Shown piece after piece: positions 54,351-62,893 of a stretch of DNA of 64,000 nt (positions are counted from its first letter, which is position 1; each line of letters begins with the position of its first letter). The notes below the pieces were generated by a model. The model was not told where the DNA came from, made no database searches, and was given only the letters and a program-made list of their open reading frames with translations. Made by a program: the position numbers and the translations under genes. The DNA comes from Sulfurospirillum multivorans DSM 12446 (GTDB lineage Bacteria; Campylobacterota; Campylobacteria; Campylobacterales; Sulfurospirillaceae): assembly GCF_000568815.1 (NCBI RefSeq), contig NZ_CP007201.1:496001-560000 (forward strand), read 5' to 3'.

Positions 54351-55937
54351 TTGAAAAAATCGGTTATTCGTGCTATTAAAGAAAAATTACAAAGAGAGTT
54401 TGTTTTAGAGAAACCTACCAATCTCTCTTTTGGTCATTATGCAACCCCCATCGCTTTTTCACTTGCGAAAGAGCTCAAAAAATCCCCTATTGCCATCGCA
54501 GAAGAGATTGCTACGCAGTTTGATCTTGGTGAGATTTTTCAAGAAGTTACGCCTATTAAAGGGTACATTAACTTCAAACTCAGCGAAAGCTTTTTGAATC
54601 AGTATGCCACATGGGCGATTCAAAATGAAGCGCTTTTTGGAAAAGACGATCAAACTGAGACGATCCTGCTTGAGTATGTCAGTGCCAATCCAACCGGCCC
54701 TTTGCATATTGGTCATGCCAGAGGTGCCGTTTTTGGTGATGCGTTAGCTCGCATTGGAAAACATTTAGGGTATAAAATTACCACAGAGTATTATGTCAAT
54801 GATGCGGGTAATCAAGTAGACCTTTTAGGACTTTCCCTTTATCTCTCAGGACGTGAGCACATTTTAGGCTTACATGTAAACTGGCCAGAAGAGTTTTACA
54901 GAGGTGAATACATCATCGATCTCGCGCATGTTGCCAAGACAGAACTGGGCGATGCTATTTTTGAAGATGAAGCCAATATCAAAACGCTCTCCGTCTGGGG
55001 AAAAGATAAGATGTTAGAGCTTATCAAGTCCAATCTTGCCGATGTCGGCATTGAATTTGAGCAATTCGTCAGCGAAAAATCCCTTTACGATAAATGGGAT
55101 GAGAGCTTTGTCAAACTTCAGAAGCATGATAAAACCTACGAAGAGGGTGGTAAAACCTGGATTCGCTCTACCGAACTTGGCGATGAAAAAGATCGTGTGG
55201 TGGTGAGAGAAGACGGCAGACCCACCTATCTTGCAGGCGATATTATCTACCACGATAACAAATTTCAACGAGGGTATGATCGGTATATCAACATCTGGGG
55301 TGCAGATCATCATGGGTATATTGCACGGGTCAAAGCGGCGATTAACTTCTTAGGGTACGATGAGCAAAAACTTGAGGTTTTGCTGGCTCAAATGGTTTCT
55401 CTGCTCAAAGGTGGCGAACCGTATAAAATGAGCAAACGCGCGGGCAATTTCATCTTAATGAGTGATGTGGTCAGCGAAGTAGGCAGCGATGCACTGCGTT
55501 TTGTTTTTTTAAGCAAAAAGTCTGATACCCACTTAGAGTTTGATGTCGATGTTTTTAAACAAGAAGACAGCAATAACCCCATTTTTTACATCAACTACGC
55601 CCATGCGCGCATCAATCAAATTTTTGCAAAAGCAGAAAAAAGTCTGAGCGATGTCCAAGAGGTTACGTTGGAAAATCTGAACGAAGAGGCACACAATCTT
55701 CTCTTTAGCGCACTTTTATTGCCAGAAGTGCTTGAAGATGCTTTTAACTCGCGTCAAGTGCAAAAGTTGACAGAATATCTCAAAAATTTAGCGGCAAGCT
55801 TGCATAAATTCTACAATGAAAACCGTGTTGTCGGCAGTGAGGATGAAGAAAAATTTCTCAAACTCTTCGCCGTTGTAGCCCTTTCACTCCGCGTAGGACT
55901 TAAACTGATAGGCATTAACGCAAAAGACAAAATGTAG
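54351..55937 (+). CDS. argS: Arginyl-tRNA synthetase
   Basis: Class I synthetase, 528 residues. The HIGH motif is GPLHIGHARGAVFGD, the YVNDAGNQ segment follows, and the KMSKR-like site is YKMSKRAGNF. The C-terminal DALRF/anticodon-binding DALR domain ends the protein (about 400-528). The start is TTG at 54351 with AAGG upstream; no closer ATG fits. A palindrome (54870-54879) encodes LHVN. Confidence 0.95.
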   Translation: MKKSVIRAIKEKLQREFVLEKPTNLSFGHYATPIAFSLAKELKKSPIAIAEEIATQFDLGEIFQEVTPIKGYINFKLSESFLNQYATWAIQNEALFGKDDQTETILLEYVSANPTGPLHIGHARGAVFGDALARIGKHLGYKITTEYYVNDAGNQVDLLGLSLYLSGREHILGLHVNWPEEFYRGEYIIDLAHVAKTELGDAIFEDEANIKTLSVWGKDKMLELIKSNLADVGIEFEQFVSEKSLYDKWDESFVKLQKHDKTYEEGGKTWIRSTELGDEKDRVVVREDGRPTYLAGDIIYHDNKFQRGYDRYINIWGADHHGYIARVKAAINFLGYDEQKLEVLLAQMVSLLKGGEPYKMSKRAGNFILMSDVVSEVGSDALRFVFLSKKSDTHLEFDVDVFKQEDSNNPIFYINYAHARINQIFAKAEKSLSDVQEVTLENLNEEAHNLLFSALLLPEVLEDAFNSRQVQKLTEYLKNLAASLHKFYNENRVVGSEDEEKFLKLFAVVALSLRVGLKLIGINAKDKM

Positions 55938-55940
55938 CGT

Positions 55941-56777
55941 ATGCGCGTGAAAAGATCGTTTGTTATTTCTGCTCTAACATTTTGCCTTAAATATCCCAAA
56001 GCATTTTTAGTAGCCTTCCTTTTAGGAGGGCTATCCTACTCATACGAAGTTTTCATCGCACGCGATACGATGAGCTTTCAAGGTATTCCTACTGCTGCGA
56101 CGCAAAACGCATCCTACACACGTATTTTTCGTAACCGTGCATATATGGTCGGTTACTCTGATCTTAAAGGCAATCCTCTGTGGGTTGTGTATCAACTGAC
56201 TCTTGCAAAAGAGAATGCACCTCACCTGAAACGTCCGGATGGTTTTCATGCAGATTGGCGCAATGTGGGGCTCATCACCAGCAGTGATTATACGAACAGT
56301 GGTTACGATAGAGGTCATATGGCGCCCAATCATGCTATCTCGATTCTGTATGGCAAAGAGGCGCAGTATGAGACCTTTTTGATGACCAATATTACGCCTC
56401 AAAAACCCTCTTTAAACCAAAAACTGTGGCAACAGTTAGAAGAGAAAGAATTAGAGATGTTTGCGCCAAAATTTAAAGCACTGTGGATCTATACAGGTCC
56501 TTTGTTTGATGCAAAGGTTACACGACTGAAAAGCTCGTATTTTGTGGAGATTCCCGATGCGTTTTATAAAATGTATGTGGGAATAGAAGAGGATGGTACG
56601 CTTAGAGCCTTAGCCTTTATTCTCCCTCAAAATGCGAAAGCGACGGATCGTTTAGAGAAGTATGCGGTGAGTATTGATGAAGTAGAGCGCCGTAGTGGGT
56701 TTGATTTTTTACATGAGCTTGAAGATGAAATTGAAGAAGCGCTTGAAAAAAAGGTAGACGTTAAAGCGTGGTTTTGA
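55941..56777 (+). CDS. DNA/RNA non-specific endonuclease (NucA-like), membrane-anchored or secreted
   Basis: Protein of 278 residues with an N-terminal hydrophobic segment (about 18-34, a signal or anchor). The metal-dependent nuclease motif is YDRGHMAPN (DRGH), with TNITPQKPSLNQKLWQQLE following as the second family block. It lies three bases after argS, ATG at 55941. Related nucleases act in the periplasm or outside the cell on nucleic acids, where they can serve nutrient salvage or limit DNA uptake. Confidence 0.88.
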   Translation: MRVKRSFVISALTFCLKYPKAFLVAFLLGGLSYSYEVFIARDTMSFQGIPTAATQNASYTRIFRNRAYMVGYSDLKGNPLWVVYQLTLAKENAPHLKRPDGFHADWRNVGLITSSDYTNSGYDRGHMAPNHAISILYGKEAQYETFLMTNITPQKPSLNQKLWQQLEEKELEMFAPKFKALWIYTGPLFDAKVTRLKSSYFVEIPDAFYKMYVGIEEDGTLRALAFILPQNAKATDRLEKYAVSIDEVERRSGFDFLHELEDEIEEALEKKVDVKAWF

Positions 56778-56794
56778 TCTTTACATGTAAAGAT
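56777..56794. terminator. Extended palindrome between convergent nuclease and GGDEF-EAL genes
   Basis: An 18-base perfect palindrome (ATCTTTACATGTAAAGAT) containing the TTTACATGTAAA core (56780-56791) begins at the nuclease gene's stop and is followed by TTTT; the opposite gene ends at 56797. Confidence 0.65.
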
Positions 56795-56796
56795 TT

Positions 56797-58701
56797 TTAG
56801 GCGTCTATTAACGGGCTAGGCGTTGAGAAAAAGAGTCCTTGCGCATACTCAATGCCCAAAGATTGAATCATCCCATAAATGGATGCATCGCTGACATACT
56901 CAGCAATCACTTTAATCTGTGCTTCCTTCGCAAAGGCAACAATATTTTTGACCAATAAAAAAGAGATTTTATCGTCTAAAACTTTCTGAATAATCGCCCC
57001 ATCGATTTTAATATAATCAGTTTTTATCTCTGCCAGATAGATGAAATTGGAGTAGCCGCTACCAAAATCATCGATGTAAATCGTATAGCCCAACGATTTG
57101 AGCATCAAAAGATTGTTTTTGGCATCTTCTCTGTTGGTAATATCTTCGGTTTCGATGATCTCAAGTCCAAGCCTTGGGGCAATATTTTCTTGCAGTGCAT
57201 AGTTTTTTAAAATGCTAAGGATCGACTCATCAATCACATCATGCGGATTGAGATTGACGCTAATGCTCACCTTGGGATGGCGTAGCAGCTCTTCGTAACA
57301 GATACTCAGCACCTCTTTGGTGATATTGCGTAAAATGAAGGTGCCTTTAATAGTCGGAAGAATGCGATCAGGCAAAATAACGTTTCCATTCTTATCGATG
57401 ATACGAAGCAGTGCCTCGTAGTGTGAAAGCTCTTGGGTAGTTGTGTGGACAATTTTTTGATAGTAGCACTCGATACGATGCTCTTCAATCGCTGCTTTAA
57501 TCTCATTAAGTGACATACAGGTATTTTGCGTATTTTCATTCTCATCGTAAATTTCTATAGTATTGCGACCTTTTGTTTTGGCATTATAGAGTGCAATATC
57601 AGCTAGTTTAAAAGCCTCTTGGAAGGTTCGTGATTTATGGGGGACAAGGTTAACACCGATGGAAACGGTGATTTTAATCGACTCTTCGTCTGAGATAGCA
57701 AAGGCATTTTCTTGGATAGCGTAAAAAATGCGCTCAATCATATTAAGAGCAATCAAATGCCCATCTCTGCGTGTTTTGGCAAGGATTAAAAACTCTTCGC
57801 CGCCATAGCGTATGACAATGTCATCTTTATGTCTGATGGTCAGCAAAATGGTACTGGCGACTTGTTTTAAAATGGTGTCGCCGACATCATGCCCGTAGGT
57901 GTCATTGACTTTTTTGAAATAGTCAATGTCGAGTGTTGCGAGGATGTAATCGTCAAGGTTAATAAAATCTTCATATTTTTGAAGGTAATTTCGATTGTAA
58001 ACATTGGTTAGTTTATCGATAAAAGCACTTCTTCTAACGGCACTAAACCGTTTGGTTTGAATGATAACAAAGATAAGTATGGCAAAAATAACGCTCATAA
58101 CACCCAAAATACCATTTTGGATGGTATGAATAATTTGATTGATCTCTTCAATTTTATCGATGGAAAAATCAATCGCTAAAATCAGCTCGACATCGCCTTT
58201 ATTTAAGATGGGAACCAAATAACTGATCGAGAGTTGTTGCAAGAGGGTATGTCGAATGATAAGTGGCGCTTTTGTGCTATAAATTTGCAGCCATTCAGGG
58301 CTTTCGACATCCAGTTTTTGATCAATAAAGGCTTTTTCTTCATGAATGGAAGCATCGCTTAAAAAGCGAAAAACACCTCTGTTATCTCGGTACAAAAGGT
58401 AGGCGTATTTGATATGCGGCGTTAAGAGTGTTTTTAAACTCTCTTCAATTTTGCGCTGAAGAAAACTATTTTTTTTAATATCCTCAGAGAAATGGGTACT
58501 CTCTTTTAAAAGCGTTTCGATATAGGTTGCACTGTTATGGGTAATAGAAAAAACATCGGAGGTCGAAATTTCAAAAATTTTAGTTTCAATGCTTTTTTCA
58601 AGCCGCATCGTTGCTAAGAGCAAAAAAAGCAAAATAGAGGCGATGACGATAATAGGAACGAGCATATAAAAAGGATTTTTAAACAAAGGCTTCTTATGCA
58701 T
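56797..58701 (-). CDS. GGDEF-EAL membrane protein (c-di-GMP turnover)
   Basis: Protein of 634 residues. TM1 (about 12-31), a periplasmic sensing region (about 32-195), TM2 (about 197-220), GGDEF (about 228-390) with IRYGGEEF intact but no RxxD inhibitory site (HKDD instead), and EAL (about 400-630) with YEALLRI, LEIIETED, IDDFGSGYSNF and DYIKIDG. Both active sites look intact; the EAL signature is complete, so it may act as synthase, phosphodiesterase or both. The ATG at 58701 overlaps the upstream periplasmic-protein gene stop by one base. Third gene of the TonB-receptor operon, so its activity is likely tied to that receptor's ligand (inference). Confidence 0.9.
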   Translation of the reverse strand: MHKKPLFKNPFYMLVPIIVIASILLFLLLATMRLEKSIETKIFEISTSDVFSITHNSATYIETLLKESTHFSEDIKKNSFLQRKIEESLKTLLTPHIKYAYLLYRDNRGVFRFLSDASIHEEKAFIDQKLDVESPEWLQIYSTKAPLIIRHTLLQQLSISYLVPILNKGDVELILAIDFSIDKIEEINQIIHTIQNGILGVMSVIFAILIFVIIQTKRFSAVRRSAFIDKLTNVYNRNYLQKYEDFINLDDYILATLDIDYFKKVNDTYGHDVGDTILKQVASTILLTIRHKDDIVIRYGGEEFLILAKTRRDGHLIALNMIERIFYAIQENAFAISDEESIKITVSIGVNLVPHKSRTFQEAFKLADIALYNAKTKGRNTIEIYDENENTQNTCMSLNEIKAAIEEHRIECYYQKIVHTTTQELSHYEALLRIIDKNGNVILPDRILPTIKGTFILRNITKEVLSICYEELLRHPKVSISVNLNPHDVIDESILSILKNYALQENIAPRLGLEIIETEDITNREDAKNNLLMLKSLGYTIYIDDFGSGYSNFIYLAEIKTDYIKIDGAIIQKVLDDKISFLLVKNIVAFAKEAQIKVIAEYVSDASIYGMIQSLGIEYAQGLFFSTPSPLIDA

Positions 58702-59156
58702 TAAAAATTCTCAACAAACTGATCAAAGGTTTTTGGCAGCTCTATTGCTTTTATTTCAAGCCTTTTTTGGATAAAGACGATATTTGGCCTGCTTTTATTC
58801 CAAAAAAGTGCCCCAAAATACTTCTCATCGGAGAGAAGCTTGCGGTAGTTGTTGGTAAAAAAGAGTCGGTTTGTATTATCGCATAAACTCTCTTTTTCGA
58901 CAGATTTATTGACAAAAACAAAGTTGGATGTTTCACATTTTGAACTCAGTGTAAAATATTTTGAATAGACTTTTTCTTCCATCTCTGACATATGCGGGAT
59001 AAAAAGTTTTATTTTTCCATGCAGTGAAGCAGTCGCAATTTCAGCAATAATTTTTGCCTCAAGCTCAACCTCTTTACTGTAGGGTTGTACCAAAAAAGTA
59101 TAGTTTTCGGAACTCAAAAAGCTTAAAAGTGTGATAAGAAGGATAAGTACTCTCAT
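58701..59156 (-). CDS. Small periplasmic protein of the TonB receptor/GGDEF-EAL operon
   Basis: Protein of 151 residues with a signal peptide (MRVLILLITLLSFLSS) and two cysteines (CETSNF, SLCDN) that could form a disulfide. No family was recognised. The ATG at 59156 overlaps the receptor stop (TAATG) with AAGGTGG upstream. It sits exactly between the outer-membrane receptor and the inner-membrane GGDEF-EAL protein, so a signal-relay role like that of YfiR toward YfiN is a reasonable guess; there is no sequence proof. Confidence 0.7.
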   Translation of the reverse strand: MRVLILLITLLSFLSSENYTFLVQPYSKEVELEAKIIAEIATASLHGKIKLFIPHMSEMEEKVYSKYFTLSSKCETSNFVFVNKSVEKESLCDNTNRLFFTNNYRKLLSDEKYFGALFWNKSRPNIVFIQKRLEIKAIELPKTFDQFVENF

Positions 59157-61051
59157 TAGAATACCCACCTTATTGAGAAGGTGACACTTCGATCATTGTC
59201 ATCTAAAGCAAAAAACCCAGATCCTAAATTAGTAAAATAAAGTGATTGTGTAGAGCGATCTAAAATATTGTTGGCTTTAAGACTGTAGCTCAAATCTTTT
59301 GTCACATGATAGGTCACACCAAAGCTCATATCAAAGCTATCGGGAATATCAAGACCCAAGTATTCATACCCATTTCGATAGATAATCGAGGTAAAGTAAT
59401 CAAACTTCTGGTATCCTCCCATAAATTTGACATAACCCCCTTTGGTGGAGTTGTTAATGGTTTCACTGAGTGTGGATGTATAGTAATTTAAATGGATTTT
59501 GTCTCGTTGTGAGAAGCTGTATTCATAGTCAAAAAGAAGTCCATTGGTTTTAATTCTGTGATCAATATTGATAAACCCAATCGGTGAGAGATAAAGAAAA
59601 TCATCAATCTCCACATGATCAAATGTCACTCCAAATTTTGAGTTACCTTGCGTATAAACGCCCTCGAGTGAGTAGATATAGTATTGTTGCGATGTGAGTG
59701 CTGGCTTACTGGTATCGGCATAATCAACGTTATAAAAAGAAGGTGCTAGGGCTGTTTGGGTGTAAAAGCTTTTAAATCCCCAATTATCAGTAGGGGTGTA
59801 GATGGCTCCCACTCGCAATAGTGTCTCAGAACTGTCTTTCAAATAGGCATTTCGATCGTAATAGTCAAGCTTCGTGTTAGCGACTAAAATAAGGTCATCT
59901 CTCAGTTGATAACTGTCCTGAAAGAGTAATGAAGAGATGGTCTCCTCATCAAAATCGCTAAAGTGCCCTATAGAACTATTTGTATTGCTTTCTCTATTTT
60001 GGACATCATAGGTTTTATTTTTAACGTTTACAGCTGCGATAAAGGAGTTATCTTCGACATCAAATGATTTTGAAAGATAAGCATTCGTTTTGATAAAGCG
60101 TAAATCCTCACTATAACGTTTAGGCCCGCTAGGACCATATTGAGAAAAAGTGATTAAAGGAACAATAGCAATTCCTTGCGTATTTTCTTCCTCGTAACTG
60201 CGATCATTCACATCAACCGAGAGGTTGGCTTTAAGCGATTTATCTTCTAAAAAAGAGTGCGTAACATCAACGAAAAAGTCTTTCGAGAGACTCTTCCCAC
60301 TATTGGGTGTGGCATCAAAGGCAAGACCGGCGTAGTTGTTTTTAGAAACATCGGTATACCCCATATTGATTTTTGTGGTTTCGTTGCTAATATCAGCATA
60401 GAGGTACTGTTTTGTGCCATTTGTATTAAGTTTTTGACCGTTGTAAATGGAGGTATATTTGATCTTTTCGTGATTCAAGAACATCAAATAAGACCAGCCA
60501 TTTTCAAAGCTTGCAGAGTTGGTGAAACTTTGTGAGTTTGAGCCTTTAGAGGTAATCCAGCTATTAATCTCAGAACTATTCTCTTTAAGCGCTGATTTGG
60601 TGTAGATACGTACAAAATAGATGCCTGTTTCATTGCCAAACGAAAACGAGCTCTCTCCGTAATAGATCTCGACATGATCAACAAAATCTAAAGGTAAATC
60701 GCTCCAAGAGAGTGAGGTGGACTGATCGTAGCCTGAGCTGATTTCATGGTCATTTATAAAAAAGCGAAAAAAGCCGCTGGTCGTTGTTTTTGAGCCTGTG
60801 AGCGAGTAGTTGGTGAGTCCAAATTGGTTGGTATTAATGTTAAAAAGCGGCAGTTCTTTTAAAATATCATTGAGCTTGGTGTATTGCATGAGGCGGATCT
60901 CTTTTTGAGAATAAATCACCACATGCCCGATCTTTTCATTGACCGTTTGCAAAGAGTTATCAGACGTTGATTTATACTCTTGCAAGAGGGCATCAAGTGA
61001 GTCAGAAAAGAGTAGACTACTAAGGAGTCCAAGCAGCACAATAATCTTCAT
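59156..61051 (-). CDS. TonB-dependent outer-membrane receptor
   Basis: Protein of 631 residues: signal peptide (1 to about 16), plug domain (about 40-150: VVIYSQKEIRLMQYTKLNDIL, DFVDHVEIYYGESSFSFGNETG), then a beta-barrel ending in the outer-membrane C-terminal aromatic SFSIRWVF. The ligand is not deducible; siderophore or metal uptake is common. No ABC importer genes are beside it; instead a periplasmic protein and a GGDEF-EAL protein follow, hinting at a sensing role. A TTACATGTAA (61069-61078) merges into AAGGA upstream of the start. The upstream PerR/Fur gene is on the same strand. Confidence 0.88.
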   Translation of the reverse strand: MKIIVLLGLLSSLLFSDSLDALLQEYKSTSDNSLQTVNEKIGHVVIYSQKEIRLMQYTKLNDILKELPLFNINTNQFGLTNYSLTGSKTTTSGFFRFFINDHEISSGYDQSTSLSWSDLPLDFVDHVEIYYGESSFSFGNETGIYFVRIYTKSALKENSSEINSWITSKGSNSQSFTNSASFENGWSYLMFLNHEKIKYTSIYNGQKLNTNGTKQYLYADISNETTKINMGYTDVSKNNYAGLAFDATPNSGKSLSKDFFVDVTHSFLEDKSLKANLSVDVNDRSYEEENTQGIAIVPLITFSQYGPSGPKRYSEDLRFIKTNAYLSKSFDVEDNSFIAAVNVKNKTYDVQNRESNTNSSIGHFSDFDEETISSLLFQDSYQLRDDLILVANTKLDYYDRNAYLKDSSETLLRVGAIYTPTDNWGFKSFYTQTALAPSFYNVDYADTSKPALTSQQYYIYSLEGVYTQGNSKFGVTFDHVEIDDFLYLSPIGFINIDHRIKTNGLLFDYEYSFSQRDKIHLNYYTSTLSETINNSTKGGYVKFMGGYQKFDYFTSIIYRNGYEYLGLDIPDSFDMSFGVTYHVTKDLSYSLKANNILDRSTQSLYFTNLGSGFFALDDNDRSVTFSIRWVF

Positions 61052-61068
61052 GGTGGAGTCTGAAATCC

Positions 61069-61078
61069 TTACATGTAA
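61069..61078. repeat. TTACATGTAA palindrome upstream of the TonB receptor gene
   Basis: On the coding strand it reads TTACATGTAAGGA, so AAGGA overlaps the palindrome, though it is 14 bases from the ATG, farther than usual. Confidence 0.85.
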
Positions 61079-61158
61079 TTTATAAGCAATATTAGTATAG
61101 AAAAGAAGAGCTTAATAATCTCTATGGAAGAAGAAAAGCGTAATCTAATTGTAATAGA

Positions 61159-61584
61159 CTATGAAGATGCCCTTAACGTTTTAGCCGCACATACTTTACA
61201 CATACCATTCATAACGATAAAACTATGACTAATCTGAAAACCACTTCGCAAAGAAATTGTCTCTAAAAAGGGTTTTGTCTCCATAAACATATCTTCGACA
61301 CTGCCACATTCTGAACATAAAAGATGAATATGGGGTACTTTTTTTATCTCGTACTGCTGCTTTTGCTGCGGAAGTTTAACCTCTTCTAAGATGTGAAAGG
61401 AGATGAGATCGTTGATGTTTCGGTAAAGCGTTGCTTTGGACATTGTCGGGTATTTATGAAAAATGGCGTCGTAAAGTGTGTCAATATCGACATGTCCAAA
61501 CTGATCGATTGAATCTAAAATCGCAAGTCTCTGGTGCGTTGATTTGAGATTGCTTGCTTTTAAAACGTCTTTAAACCGATCCAT
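61159..61584 (-). CDS. Fur/PerR-family metalloregulator
   Basis: Protein of 141 residues. Winged helix with STHQRLAILDSI and MSKATLYRNINDL; C-terminal metal sites CSECG and CKVCA are the structural zinc CxxC pairs of PerR-like members. It probably responds to iron or peroxide and may control the divergent peroxidase gene and the TonB receptor (inference from position). The ATG at 61584 has AAAGGA ten bases upstream, contributed by the palindrome at 61599-61608. Confidence 0.9.
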   Translation of the reverse strand: MDRFKDVLKASNLKSTHQRLAILDSIDQFGHVDIDTLYDAIFHKYPTMSKATLYRNINDLISFHILEEVKLPQQKQQYEIKKVPHIHLLCSECGSVEDMFMETKPFLETISLRSGFQISHSFIVMNGMCKVCAAKTLRASS

Positions 61585-61598
61585 CTGAATGCTGTCCT

Positions 61599-61608
61599 TT
61601 ACATGTAA
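61599..61608. repeat. TTACATGTAA palindrome merging into the PerR/Fur gene ribosome site
   Basis: On the coding strand it reads TTACATGTAAAGGACAG, so its right arm forms the AAAGGA ribosome site. Confidence 0.85.
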
Positions 61609-61661
61609 TGCTAAATTTTATAGGAGCTGAACTTAATAAGATATTAACTATCCTATTTATT

Positions 61662-61728
61662 CCTTAAAAATAATGAGAAATAATTCTAAATAAGATTAAT
61701 TACTATTTAAGATTTAAATTCATATACT
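61662..61728 (+). promoter_or_regulatory. Peroxidase promoter region with possible Fur/PerR box
   Basis: An A/T-rich stretch with AATAATGAGAAATAATT (about 61668-61684) loosely resembles a Fur/PerR box. A -10 candidate TATACT lies at 61723-61728, about 30 bases before the ATG. The operator is tentative; no site was tested against a matrix. Confidence 0.3.
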
Positions 61729-61756
61729 TCTATCACAAACTTAAAAAGGAGAAGAA

Positions 61757-62785
61757 ATGAAAATTTCTAAGGTACTTAGCCTTTGTGCACTCAGTGCAAC
61801 CGTTGTTTTCGGAGCGAACACGCTGGTAGATAAGGTGAAACAAAATGGAATCGAAGCCATTCCTGTAAGTCAACTGGAAATTTTAAAGCTAATTGATGAT
61901 CCTAAGGATCCAATTACGACTGCGAAAGTAGAACTGGGCAAAAAACTCTACTTTGATCCTCGTATGTCACGAAGTTCCATCATCAGTTGTAACACCTGTC
62001 ACAACCTTGCAACAGGCGGTGTTGATGGCATTAGTGCTGCAATCGGTCATGGTTGGACCGCCAACCCGCATCATCTGAACTCTCCAACGGTGTATAACTC
62101 TGCCTTTTTTAAAGCACAATTTTGGGATGGCAGAAGCCCACACTTGGCCGATCAAGCACAAGGTCCTGTTCAAGCAGGCCCTGAGATGGCGGCACCTCCA
62201 AAATTAGTTGAAGAGCGCATTAACTCCATTCCTGCCTATGTGGAAGAGTTTAAAGGTGCATATGGTGATAATGTGAAAATCTCATTTGAGAAAATTACAT
62301 CCACGATTGCGATTTTTGAAAAAACCTTGGTTACCCCATCGCGTTTTGATGATTTTTTAAATGGCAATGCAAATGCATTGAGTAAAGCTGAAAAAGAGGG
62401 GTTGGAAGTGTTTATGGATAAAGGGTGTGCGAGTTGTCATAATGGTATCGCCTTAGGCGGTACGATGCAACCTTTCCAAGTCGCTGGGAAATATAAATTT
62501 GCGCAAGTCGGTGATTTTGCGGGCGATAAAAACGGATTGGTCAAAACACCAACGCTTCGCAATATCACAGAAACAGCACCATACTTCCACAACGGAGCGA
62601 TCTGGACACTTAAAGATGCGATCAAAGAGATGGGAAGTACACAGCTTGGTATTAGCATCAATGACGTTGAGAGTGCTAAAATTGAAACATTCCTTAAAGC
62701 GTTAAAAGGGAGAAAACCAGTGGTGATTTATCCTGAGCTTCCTGAGAGCAGTGAGAAAACGCCAAAACCTGACGCAAAACTTTAA
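61757..62785 (+). CDS. Dihaem cytochrome c peroxidase
   Basis: Periplasmic enzyme reducing hydrogen peroxide with cytochrome c. 342 residues: signal peptide (1 to about 20, ending VVFGA), haem motifs CNTCH (C78-H82) and CASCH (C224-H228), the LYFDPRMSRSS, HHLNSPTVYNSAF and TPTLRNITETAPYFHNGA segments of the CcpA/MauG family. AAAAGGAGAAG precedes the ATG. It is divergent from a PerR/Fur gene, which suits peroxide control. A double-hairpin repeat follows it. Confidence 0.93.
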   Translation: MKISKVLSLCALSATVVFGANTLVDKVKQNGIEAIPVSQLEILKLIDDPKDPITTAKVELGKKLYFDPRMSRSSIISCNTCHNLATGGVDGISAAIGHGWTANPHHLNSPTVYNSAFFKAQFWDGRSPHLADQAQGPVQAGPEMAAPPKLVEERINSIPAYVEEFKGAYGDNVKISFEKITSTIAIFEKTLVTPSRFDDFLNGNANALSKAEKEGLEVFMDKGCASCHNGIALGGTMQPFQVAGKYKFAQVGDFAGDKNGLVKTPTLRNITETAPYFHNGAIWTLKDAIKEMGSTQLGISINDVESAKIETFLKALKGRKPVVIYPELPESSEKTPKPDAKL

Positions 62786-62812
62786 TAGACTTTTTCAAAA
62801 TAGTCAAAAGTT

Positions 62813-62879
62813 TCTGCCTCAAAAGAGGCGAGCTTTAGTGCATAGCGCAGCGTAGGCTCTTAGGCTTTGCCTAGGAGCC
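62813..62879 (+). repeat. Double-hairpin intergenic repeat, copy B
   Basis: GCCTC-AAAA-GAGGC (62816-62829), an AGCTTTAGTGC linker, then GGCTCTTAGGC-TTT-GCCTAGGAGCC (62855-62879). It matches the copy at 30751-30820, but several stem bases differ in a paired way (for example TTTT/AAAA there against TCTT/AGGA here), so pairing is conserved rather than sequence alone. It lies between convergent ccp and nadD genes. Confidence 0.75.
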
Positions 62880-62893
62880 GTTATCAAATAAGA

